A DNA stretch of 64,000 bases from contig PQWQ01000009.1 of the NCBI GenBank assembly GCA_002943765.1, positions 558,001 through 622,000 on the forward strand, read 5' to 3'. Position numbers and translations under genes: made by a program. The notes under the pieces were generated by a model, which worked only from the letters and a program-made list of their open reading frames with translations, was not told where the DNA came from and did not search any database. Shown here piece after piece: positions 23,291 to 33,775 of this stretch. The DNA is from Psoroptes ovis (Eukaryota; Arthropoda; Arachnida; Sarcoptiformes; Psoroptidae). How positions within the stretch are numbered: position 1 is the first letter of the stretch; each line of letters begins with the position of its first letter.

Positions 23291-26200
23291 ATGTTCAAAG
23301 CACTGAAAGATAAAGTTTCAAATGAATATGAAAAAGCTAAAGTCAACATACAATCACAAGCGCTAAATTTGGTATTTCTTATTTCGATTTCGATAAAAAA
23401 TTTCATAACCTTTCGAAATTTTTCATTCATGAATAGGTGAACAATGGCACAATAAATTCAATGACAGATAAATTGAATGATTTTAAATTAATACCTGATT
23501 CGACAACATTATCACAAAATCAGCCACAACAACAACAATCACCTCAAAATGTTCGATCATCAGAAATCGCAACAACATCAAAAACTAAACCACTTGATAC
23601 CGATGAGACTAATCGACAAAATAATGAATTCAGTTTAGTCGATCTTGATGATGATAGTGATAAATTGAAATCATCAACAGCCAATAACATGAATCTGGAT
23701 AATCCGAATAAAACACCAACAATATCAGTGACAAATGATCCTAATTCATTTTTTAAAACAAAATTATCGAATTTCGTCAACAATATATCACAAAATTTTC
23801 ACATTCCACCATCAGACAGTGAATATGAGTCTGAATCTACGCAACGAAACATTGAAACTGTTAGTAAAGAAAAATTAATTGAACAATGTATTCGCTATAA
23901 AGAACGTAGCCATAAATATCGTGAAAGATGGATCGAAGTTGTAAAAGCATATCGTGAAGCGATTGATGAAAAAGATAAATTAAAAACATTATTAACCGAA
24001 ACGCAAGATAAATCGATTCGTCGTGTGAATGAATTAAAAGAACAATGTTCATTAGAGCAAGATGCAAAAAGACATTTGGAAGAAAATTTGCGTATTGTAA
24101 TTGATGAAAAACAAGAACAAATCAAAGTTTTACAACAACAATTAGAAGTATTGAATTCTGAAAAAACCACTAAAAGTAATAATGATAATCATACAGATTC
24201 ATCGAACATCATTGAATTGAATGAAAAAATTGAACGTTTAGAATCATTATTGGCAAAGTGTAATGAATCATTGAAATCGAATAAAGAAAAACTTGAAATA
24301 GTTATGAAAGAAAATGAATCTCTACTAATCTCAAAGCAAGAATCATTGAAATTACGTGAAGAATTGGAACAACTAAGGCGATTAAAGGATTCAGCCAGTG
24401 ATTCGTTTAATGAAGCTAAACAAAGATTACACGATGAATTGGAATCGAGAAAAATTATAATAAAAGAGCTCAAAGATCAATTAGAGAAACGTGCTGCCGA
24501 CGTAAAACATAAAACACAAGAATTGAAAGCAAAAAATGAAATTATAAAGAATTTACAAGACAAAGTGAATAAAAATGAAAATGAACAAGCAAAACTTGTA
24601 GAGGAAAAGACAGCTGAATTAAAACAAACAAAAAGTGAATTGGAAAAAATTCAAAATGAATTTAAGAATTTACAAACTGAAAATCAAACCTTAAAATCTA
24701 ATGCATTGATTGAATCTAAGAAATTTGAAGAAATAAAATCACAACTAGAAACGGTACAGAATGAATTGAAAATTATCATCGATCAAAAGCAATCAGTCAC
24801 AAATGAATGTGAAGATTGTAAGAAAGAAATCGAAACATTGAAACAGAAACTTATTGAAAATGATAGCCTAAACGAAAAACATCGCCTAATCGAAGAAGAG
24901 AATTTGAAATTGAAAAGCGACAATCAACAGTTAATAGAACAATTGAATGCATTTGAAATACAAATGAAAAAATTACAAAACGATTCGGAAAAAATACAAA
25001 TACAATTACGTGAAGAATGTGAACGATATCGTTCTGAATCTGGATTAAATGATGAACAATTAAAAACACAATTTTCGGAGAAAATTCGAGAGTATTCAGC
25101 TGAAATCAATGAATTGAAAGAGCAAATTTCCAATAAAAATAATGAAATTATTAATTATGAAAATATATTGAAAAATTTGAATATGGAGAATGATAAACTT
25201 AAACAAGAAATGAATGAAAAACAATCAAAAATTGAATGTTTAGATTCTGAAGCAAATAAATCAATAAAAGCCATGGATGTCATGAAAAAATTGATGCAAA
25301 AATTACGTGATGATAATGAAGAATTACAATCAACAATTGTAACTTTACAAGAAACGAATAGTGATCTAAATGATGGAAATGAACGGCAAAAAATTGAAAT
25401 AAATAATCAATTGAAAAATATATTGCAATCAATTTTCAATGAAAATTATAACAATGAGATCGAATCAAATGATGATATCGATAGAATTTTCGCTAAATTT
25501 AAGGCGAAATGTCGACAAATTAAAGATGAAAATCTGTGTTTGAAACAAAAACTAGATGACATTCAATCGAATAGTGAATCAAGAATTGATCAATTATTAA
25601 TTGAAAATGAAAAATTCCGCAATGAAATTGAAAATTTCAAACAAATCAAAACAGAAAATGAAAATCAAAAGCAAGAACTAGATGAATGGAAAACACGTGA
25701 ATCTCAATTGAATAATGAAATAATAAGATTACGTAGCGAAGCAAAAGAGCAGAAGAAAGAATTGAAAGCAAAAACCAATCAATTACAAGAACAGAATCAA
25801 TTTCTAATACAAATACAAGAAAATCTAACCAAACGTGAACAACAAATCGAGACCATGGAACAAGAAATGAAGGAATTACAATCGAAATTATTTTCAAATG
25901 AAGAAAATAATCAATCACAAATTGAACTCGAGAAACAGAAAAATGAAAAATTAATGAATGAAATCAAAGATTTAAATAAGCAGAATTCGGTATATGTTGA
26001 TGAAATAACAAAAATCAAATCAAATGCAAAAGAAATTTTAGAATCCAAACAAAAACTCAAAGATGAATTACAAAATTATGAAACAAAATTAAGATCAATC
26101 GAACAAGAATTGAAAATATATGAAGATAAAAATGAAAAAAATATTAAAGAAATCAAACAATTACAAAAACAAATTGAATTGAATAAAGATATGGAAAAAT

Positions 26201-27681
26201 TGATTGAAAGATTACAAAATGAATGTAAGCAAAATGAACAAAATGAAAAATTATTACAAACAAAACTAAAACAAATGGAAGAAAAATTATCAAATGAACA
26301 AGATTCTCGCAATGATTCATTGAAAACGATTCAAGATAATTTACGCAAAAATCGTGAACAAATTGTTGAATTACAAGAAAAATTACAATCGAAAGAAATT
26401 TGTGAACAAGAATTGCGTACAGAAGTGATTGCATTGGAAGAGAAATTAAAATCTAGCATCAAAAATGAACGCGATTGTCGTGAAGAATTGAAAATAAATG
26501 AAGAATTAAATATAAAATTAAAAGAACAAATCAATAAAATGAAATTTGAAATGAATGAAATGAAATTAGCGATCGATTCTATGCAAGCAAAACATGAAGA
26601 AACAATTGATTCATTATATAAACAATTGGAAATCCGTGAAACACAATTGGATGAAAGTTTGATGAATGCATCCACACAACAAACAACAACAAATCAAGAA
26701 TTGATTAAAACACGACAAGAAATGGATCAATTACGATTAAAAATTGATGAGCTGAATAATTTGAATGAAACACTGGAAAATAAATTGAAAAATTCAATCG
26801 AAACGAACAATGAACAAATTTCTAAACAAGCGAAACAATATGAAAATCAAATAGAAATATTACAAACAAAATTAGATGAGAAAAAACAAGAATTGATGGA
26901 AAAAATGGAACAATTTGATGCGCTGGAAAATCGTTTGATTAATGAAAATAAAAATACAATCAACGAATTACAAAACGAGATAAATGATAAAAATACTGCC
27001 TTAGAAGAGGTACATGAATATTATCAACAAAGATTAAAATCAAAAGATAATGAATTGAAACATTTACATGAGCAATTGACCGGTACCGATAAGAATAATT
27101 ATCAAATAAATGCTCTACAAAATTCAATATTACAATATCAGTAAGTGAAATCAATTAATAAGATTTTTTTAAATGACATCTTATATTCTGAAATCCGATG
27201 AACAGTGAGGAGAATTTACGCCTTAAAGAAATGGTCAATATGCAACAAGAACAACAGCGTAATAATCAGCTGAATAATCATGACAATAACAAGTCGAAAA
27301 ATGATAATAGTTCTGATATGGAAAATTGTGCCATTCTCGGTGTTCATTTACCGCAGCCAACCGAATATGAATATTTGCGTAATATTTTATTTGAATTTAT
27401 GATTGGTCGTGAACCAGTGGTAAGTGCTATTTTGTATTAATCGAACCGTATTGTTCTTTAATGCTTATATTTTTTATATCACTAAGACTTTAGCCAAAGT
27501 AATTGCGGCTGTGATGCGTTTCAATCATGATCAAACACAACAAATAATACGTCGACAAGAATCAATACATTCATCATTAACATCAACACCGTCATCAACA
27601 ACATCGACATCATCATCATCATCAATGTCATCCGGCCTACATCATCATCATTATCATCATACAGGTCGAATGTCTAAATGA
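23291..27681 (+). CDS. GOLGA4: golgin-245-like trans-Golgi coiled-coil tether
   Basis: Four exons: 23291-23371, 23437-27140, 27206-27419 and 27487-27681, 1,397 residues. The N-terminus MFKALKDKVSNEYEK resembles golgin-245 (GOLGA4). After a Ser/Asn-rich linker, residues near 170-250 match the GOLGA4 block YRERWIEVVKAYREAIDEKD ... QDKSIRRVNELKEQ. Most of the protein is continuous heptad coiled coil rich in E, K, Q and N. The C-terminus is a GRIP domain (EYLRNILFEFMIGREPV joined across an intron to TLAKVIAAVMRFNHDQTQQI), which binds ARL1-GTP on the trans-Golgi. A Ser/Thr/His-rich tail follows. It is shorter than the vertebrate protein of more than 2,200 residues. GOLGA1 (golgin-97) is the alternative, but the N-terminal block favours golgin-245. 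Confidence 0.88.
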
Positions 27682-28221
27682 AAATCATAATTATAAATAG
27701 AAACTTATTGAATTTTTAAAAAATTTAAATTATTGAAACCTTGAGATGATAATTGATATTTTTTTCAAAAAAAAACATGTAAATGTGACAATTTATATTA
27801 TTTTTTTCTGTTCAAGAGTTATTTATTAAAAAAAAAGAAAGAAAAGAAAATTGGATCATATTTTCAATGATTTTTTCCTATATAATGAAGATACGAAAGA
27901 ATATCTATGTAAAGGTCAAAAGATGTTTCAGAAACATTTGAAATTCGAAGAATATGCGCAATCTTCTAATACATTGTGAATGAGTAAATTGTATGTTATG
28001 GAAATTCTGAATTCTCGATGTAAAATTGCTAAAATGTTTTGATGATTAAAAATGTAAAATTATCATTGAAACTTTAGAAATAAATTCAAAGTCTTCCAAT
28101 TTTTTTGATCGAATCAAAATATCACATTATGTAATAATTAATTCAAATAATCAATAATCAAGTCTTCCAAATAATCAATTAATTAATCCGAAGTCTTCCA
28201 AATTTAAATCAATTCACAAAA
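27682..28221. other. intergenic between golgin-245 and VGAT
   Basis: Holds the golgin 3' UTR and the VGAT upstream region. Its last 135 bp contain three exact copies of an 11-mer, listed separately. No coding signal. Confidence 0.5.
28089..28201. promoter_or_regulatory. three copies of AAGTCTTCCAA upstream of VGAT
   Basis: Identical 11-mers at 28089-28099, 28160-28170 and 28191-28201, the last ending 20 bases before the VGAT start codon. Copies two and three are both followed by AAT. They could be clustered transcription-factor sites or a 5' UTR element; function is inference. Confidence 0.4.
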
Positions 28222-29987
28222 ATGAATGATAAAGCAACAAATTTATTCAATTCATGGTCTTCATTGAAAGAACGTGTACGAGCAAAAATACCGGAATCGT
28301 ACACCGAAGCTGTTGATAAAATACGTGGACGTCATGGTGATGAACGGGAAATGGGCACATTCCGTACATTTGAACAAGCCAATAATCAAAGTGTTGGTGC
28401 TGGTGGAATGATACCTCAATACAACACAGAAATTTATGGTGATTATCAAGAAAGTTCAAATGGCTATGGTACTTATGGTGATGGGCAACAAATGCCGTCA
28501 CAACCATTTGTTGATCCGCATACAGGAACATCGGGTAAAATTACAGCTTGGCAAGCAGGATGGAATGTTACTAATGCTATTCAGGTTTGTGATCATATCC
28601 ATGTATGTCATTTAAATTAATTTTTATAAAAAATAGGGAATGTTCATCGTATGTTTACCATATGCAGTACTTCATGGCGGATATTGGGGTGTATTTGTAC
28701 TCTTGTTTGTGGCATATATTTGTTTTTACACTGGAAGAATATTAGTTCATTGCCTTTATGAACCGAATGAAAATGGGCAAATGATCAGAGTACGGGATAG
28801 CTATGTTAAAATTGCTGAAGCTTGTTTAGGCGAAAAATATGGTGGCATTTTGGTGAATACTGCACAAATAATTGAATTATTGATGACATGCATCCTGTAT
28901 GTTGTCTTGAGTGGTGATTTAATGATTGGATCATTTCCAGAAGGTGTTATTGATCAAAGATCATGGATGATGATATCGACAATGTTACTATTGCCCTGTG
29001 CATTTCTTACAAATCTTCATTCTGTATCAACATTGAGTTTTTGGTGTACTGTCACTCATGTTATTTTGAATGTCATTGTATTGGGCTATTGTCTTATACA
29101 AATTGGCGATTGGCAATGGTCAAAAGTATCTTTGCGTTTAGATATGAGCACATTTCCAATAACATTAGGTATTGTTGTATTCAGTTATACATCACAAATT
29201 TTTCTTCCCACACTTGAAGGTAACATGAATAATCCAGATGAATTTGAAGAGATGCTTAAATGGAGTCATATCGCTGCTGGACTATCGAAAGTATGAGATT
29301 ATTAATTTTAGCCCATTGTTTTCTAACTTTTGTTTGTTCCGCAGGCATTGTTTGCATTGATCGGTTTCCTCACATTTGGTGAAGAAACACAAGATGTAAT
29401 CACCAACAATTTACCAACACGTGGTTTTCGTGGATTAGTCAATTTGACATTAGTTGCTAAAGCATTGTTATCATATCCATTACCATATTTCGCAGCAGCT
29501 AGTCTTATTGAATCAGCTTTATTTCGTGGACGACCTACTGAACAACGTCCAGATGGTGAGGGTGATCAACCGTTCCCTACTTGTTGGGGCAGAGATAATG
29601 AATTAAGAGTTTGGGCTGTAACATTGAGAGTATTGTTGGTTTTATTCACCATGTTCATGGCAGGTAAAAAAAATTAGCATTCGATTTAATGTTTTGAATA
29701 ATTTATTTTCTGAATAATTATTGCAAACAGTATCGATTCCACATTTTGTTCTATTGATGGGATTAATCGGTAATTTTACCGGCACAATGTTATCATTTGT
29801 ATGGCCATGTTATTTTCACATGAAATTGAAATGGGGAACATTGGACATACGTCATATTGCTTGGGAAGTGTTCATCATTTGTTGCGGTGTATTATGTGGC
29901 ATAATCGGTATCATTACAAGTTTCACAGCACTTGTGGAGACATATCATATACCTTTACCATATCCAGATCCTAATGCCATGCAATAG
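28222..29987 (+). CDS. SLC32A1: vesicular GABA/glycine transporter (VGAT/VIAAT, SLC32A1, unc-47)
   Basis: Four exons: 28222-28584, 28637-29290, 29345-29663 and 29731-29987, 530 residues, almost the length of mammalian VGAT. It loads GABA or glycine into synaptic vesicles using the proton gradient. A long hydrophilic cytosolic N-terminus (about 1-110) precedes the amino-acid transporter core, which starts AWQAGWNVTNAIQGMFIVCL. Around ten hydrophobic helices follow, with family blocks YICFYTGRILVHCLYE, RDSYVKIAEACLG, TNLHSVSTLSFWCTVTHV, LTFGEETQDVITNNLP and PHFVLLMGLIGNFTGTMLSF. Joining the exons restores these motifs. A marker of inhibitory neurons. Confidence 0.95.
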
Positions 29988-30451
29988 TTGCATTCTGAGA
30001 CTTTCTGGGAAAATTTTTGAATGATTTTTTTTTCTTCTTTCCATTATTAGCTTAATCATTTCAAATATAAATACTTTTGGCCTGATTCACTTGAATTTTT
30101 TAAAAATTGTGTTTGATTTAGAATTTTTTCTCCAACTGATTTGATTTATTTGATTGAATAAATGTTTGATAAATCTTAGAAATGGTCTAATCACGATCAA
30201 ATTCATCGAAAAAAAAAATTGTTATCTTTGAAAATTTTAAAATTTGAAATTGAATTAAGCCAATTTCATACGCTTGTTATACAAATGATCAACTTGCAAT
30301 GTATAAAATTGGAACATGTCAAAATTTCTGGAAAATTTTCATAATCTTTCTCATATTTTTCTCTAAGTGTCAGAATAGAATTGAAAAGAAAAATGTAAAC
30401 AAATCACAAATGTAAACAATCATGTTCACAAAGAATAACGATTAGCGAATT
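29988..30451. other. intergenic between VGAT and the ROQ gene
   Basis: VGAT 3' UTR with a canonical AATAAA at 30157-30162, then AT-rich DNA up to the next start codon. I looked here for a RING-finger exon of the downstream Roquin-like gene and saw none. Confidence 0.6.
30157..30162 (+). terminator. candidate poly(A) signal of VGAT
   Basis: AATAAA 170 bases after the VGAT stop codon, followed by T-rich DNA. Confidence 0.45.
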
Positions 30452-31857
30452 ATGGCAACAATTGAAGATAATAATTCATCAGTAAATTATTATCATCATC
30501 AAGAGCAGCAGCTGCCACAACAATCATTATTATTATCATCGATACCAATTGAATTGAATTTAAATGATAAAATACAATGTTTATTATCATTGATGAAAAC
30601 ACCTGAATTAGGTATTTAAAATTTATTTTTAATTTTGAAAAATTTTATCCCCAAAATCACCATTTTTCTATTGATAAAGAACATTTTTGTCCGCACTCTA
30701 TACGAAGAAAAATGTTGGCATTATCCCGATATCAATTACACTCTAATTCATCATATGATGATCGTTTAAGAATTATGCGTACAATAATTGCCGTTGGTAA
30801 TCGTGTTGCTTTCGAATTATTGGTCAAACATTCTGATTCACATCGTATCATGTATGATATGACTATATGATATGTGATTTCATTAATTGAATGACATTTG
30901 TATTAAGATCTAGTCTTTGGATTGCTGTACGAAATCGTGGCTGCCAATTTCTCGGTCCTGCAATTCAAGAAGAAGTTCTAAAGTAATATCTCAGTCATTG
31001 ATGATAATCGATTAATTAATTCATGCTCGATTATTTTTAAAGACTAGTGATTCTAGCTTTAGGCGATGGAACACAATTAACACGTAAGGTATTAGTATTG
31101 TATATTCTACAAAAATTGGAAAAAATTTATCCGTTACAAGCGACGAAAACTTCTGTTGGCCATGTAGTTCAAATTCTTTATCGAGCCAGTTGTTTTGAGG
31201 TATTATCTCTTTTCCTATGATCCATTAATAAAAATATTCAATATTTAAGATTATCAAAAGACAAGGTGAATCATGTCTAATGCAGCTCAAAGAACAATTC
31301 AGAGAATATGAAGATCTAAGACGTGAACATGATGCACAAATCATATCGATGGCACTTGAATCAGGCATTCGATTATCACCAGAACAATGGTCATCTTTGC
31401 TTTACGGAGATCAGCGACATAAGTCACACATGCAATCTATCATTGATAAGGTTGAGTAGTGAATTTTTTTGAATTTACTCAATACTAAACATTTACATTT
31501 TATAGCTTAATGCAACTAATCCGCCATTCGATCGATTAGTTGATCAATTGAACAAAACATTAACAGAAGAACAAGATTTTGTTCGATTGATCGATACAAT
31601 CATTCATTTTAAACGTTTATTACATTTCGAACAACATATCGATGATGGTAAGTTTCGAATTTATCATCTTTTCTAATTCATTTATATTCATTTTTCTTTC
31701 ATTCACAGAAAATACCTGTTGTTTTTTGCATATAATTGATGCAATGGATTCTATCATATTTATTGTCAGCAGATTAATTACATTTGTACAATACATTTAT
31801 ACACAAAATGGAACATATTCTTTATATAAAAATCCGATGAAAAATCATTTTATTTAA
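30452..31857 (+). CDS. Roquin-like protein with the ROQ RNA-binding region only
   Basis: Seven short exons: 30452-30611, 30680-30851, 30908-30982, 31043-31199, 31250-31450, 31506-31647 and 31709-31857, 351 residues. Phases agree throughout. Spliced, it shows the ROQ region of RC3H1/RC3H2 in order: SLWIAVRNRGCQFLGPAIQE, then EVLKLVILALGDGTQLTRKV, KTSVGHVVQILYRASCFE, CLMQLKEQFREYEDLRREHD and LSPEQWSSLLYGDQRHKSHM. This region binds stem-loop elements in mRNA 3' UTRs. Roquin normally begins with a RING finger and has a CCCH zinc finger after ROQ. This gene has neither: it opens with a Gln/His-rich leader and stops just before the expected CCCH finger. One donor (31451) is the weaker GTTGAG. Confidence 0.85.
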
Positions 31858-31950
31858 CAAATTTATTTTATGATCTCGAAAATTCGATAACACAATTTCC
31901 GAAATAAATTTTGTTATTTATTTCCAATCATCGTTAATGCATGATTATTA

Positions 31951-33396
31951 TTAACCAAGAAAATATTTTTTGCCTAAAAGTGATAATTTTTTAGACAAAT
32001 ATCCAGAACGTGGTGAAGATATATGCATTGTTGGCGGAGGCGGAATCGGTACTGCCATTGGCCATGAATTCAAACGATATTGATGATTTTGTGTTAATGT
32101 ATCAATGGGCGATTGAATAGGCGTTGGTTGCTCAGCAAATGTGGTTGATTGATGTTTGTTATTGTACGGAATTATATTTGCCGATAATGGTCCCGCTAAT
32201 GATGAGTCATGTTGAGTATTAATATTCATATTATTGAATGATTGGAATTGTCGCATAATTGGATCTTTATTTTCATAGATTGATGAACCTGGAATCGATG
32301 TTGAAACTATTCGATGAACAGTCACCGGCAAATGTTCTATGGATTTCTGGAAATTTGGAAATGAATTAACATCATATTGATGTGATGTTGAAATCAAAGA
32401 TCCGCTGTTTGGTGGTGGTTCCGTACGACCATTATGTTGATGGATATGATCATTACCAGTATAGTGTTGATGAGCATGATGATGAGTACCATCTATACAT
32501 TCAATCGCCTTATGTTGTGTTTTCGGTACATTTGCATGATATAAGTTGGCATCAATTTTGTTATTGTTAACAAAGTCGGTTGTACGCAAAGTATGCGAAT
32601 ATAGAGCTGATGGAGGTTTCATGATGTTGGACGGCTCAAATTCACTAACAATAACCGGAGGTGGCCCAGGACCATCGAGCGAGAATGGGACGTAGCGATC
32701 GGCAGATTCAGGCAACATAAATACATCTTCTTGTATATAATTACGATTACCATATTTATTGAATAATTGATCACAACATGACAAATAATGTTGGAATTGA
32801 TTCTGATCATTTGATGATAAATATGAAGGTCCACGACGATGTAATATTGTCATTGGATTGAATTTAGTTAATTCGTTATTCTTTACATCGCTGACAGCAG
32901 TCGATGTTGATATTAATTGATTTGTTAGCTGATCCTTGTGATCTTGTGTTTGTGTTTCATGTGCTGACATTAAATCAACTGAATCTCGATCAAAATTTTC
33001 AACTTCATATGAATTATTATTGTTATTGATGTTTAGATCATGGTTGCTAATTGTGATATTTGATGAAATTCTTTGCCATATATCATTAAAAATATGATCT
33101 TGTTTATTATTCGATTGTAAATATTTTTGTATGGTCTGTGCTGTTGGATCTGAATCGTATTTAAAATTTTTTAGTACACTGATTATATTATCAGAAGGTA
33201 TTGATGATGATTGTGTTACAACGAATTCATTATTTTCACTAAAATCTGATGGTTTTGATAATGATTCATTCAAATTACTATGAGTATTATTATCTTCATT
33301 CAAAGATGGATGCTTATAAATGATAACATTACTTGCATCTTGAAAGCTATTTTGCAATAAAATGATCAGTATAAACCCATAAAGAAATTTATGCAT
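31951..33396 (-). CDS. secreted His- and Asn-rich protein of unknown function
   Basis: Intronless, 481 residues. Residues 1-20 (KFLYGFILIILLQNSF) form a clear signal peptide. The body is hydrophilic, Asn/Ser/Asp-rich, with a more ordered middle (YLSCCDQLFNKYGNRNYIQE, then DVFMLPESADRYVPFSLDGP) containing a CC pair. A His-rich segment follows (THHHAHQHYTGNDHIHQHNG), then a Pro-rich stretch and a basic C-terminus (YLSKKLSLLGKKYFLG). No membrane helix after the signal. The His cluster could bind metal, but that is a guess. It faces MCM4 head to head. Confidence 0.65.
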   Translation of the reverse strand: MHKFLYGFILIILLQNSFQDASNVIIYKHPSLNEDNNTHSNLNESLSKPSDFSENNEFVVTQSSSIPSDNIISVLKNFKYDSDPTAQTIQKYLQSNNKQDHIFNDIWQRISSNITISNHDLNINNNNNSYEVENFDRDSVDLMSAHETQTQDHKDQLTNQLISTSTAVSDVKNNELTKFNPMTILHRRGPSYLSSNDQNQFQHYLSCCDQLFNKYGNRNYIQEDVFMLPESADRYVPFSLDGPGPPPVIVSEFEPSNIMKPPSALYSHTLRTTDFVNNNKIDANLYHANVPKTQHKAIECIDGTHHHAHQHYTGNDHIHQHNGRTEPPPNSGSLISTSHQYDVNSFPNFQKSIEHLPVTVHRIVSTSIPGSSIYENKDPIMRQFQSFNNMNINTQHDSSLAGPLSANIIPYNNKHQSTTFAEQPTPIQSPIDTLTQNHQYRLNSWPMAVPIPPPPTMHISSPRSGYLSKKLSLLGKKYFLG

Positions 33397-33775
33397 TTTT
33401 CAAAAATAAAAATGATGATGTTTATGATAAAATATTTGAAATTGAAATGTCATTTAAATTTCATTTTGACCGAAATTTTAGTCATGTTTAGGATATGATA
33501 AATTGTGATTCGTCCATTTCTCATCGCTTGAATAATTTTATTGTTTGTTATCTTTGATTACGGATCTTTGATCAAAATTGATCGACCAAGCCGTTACGGA
33601 ACTTTAATTTTTTCAGATTCAAAAATTTTTAAAAAAATTCAAATACGTCCTTTATTAATTTGCCTATTTTTGGCGCCAACTTGTTTTTTTGTTTGTGTTG
33701 TTTTCTTTGTTCTTTAAATTTTAATTTGAAACTTAATGATTTCGCCCTTTAAATTGTAATTAATTTGAAATCGAA
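33397..33775. promoter_or_regulatory. divergent promoter region with E2F site upstream of MCM4
   Basis: A 379-bp gap between divergent start codons. At 33667-33679 lies TTTTTGGCGCCAA, containing the perfect palindrome TTGGCGCCAA and the E2F consensus TTTSSCGC on both strands, about 97 bases before the MCM4 ATG. MCM genes are known E2F/DP targets, so S-phase control of MCM4 is likely. Confidence 0.65.

Noticed and set aside
23544..27154. Many long open frames antisense to golgin-245, rich in Ser, Phe, Cys or His/Ile
   Set aside because: They are complements of a Glu/Lys/Gln-rich coiled coil. Their biased composition is explained by that, and they lack starts, splice sites or family motifs.
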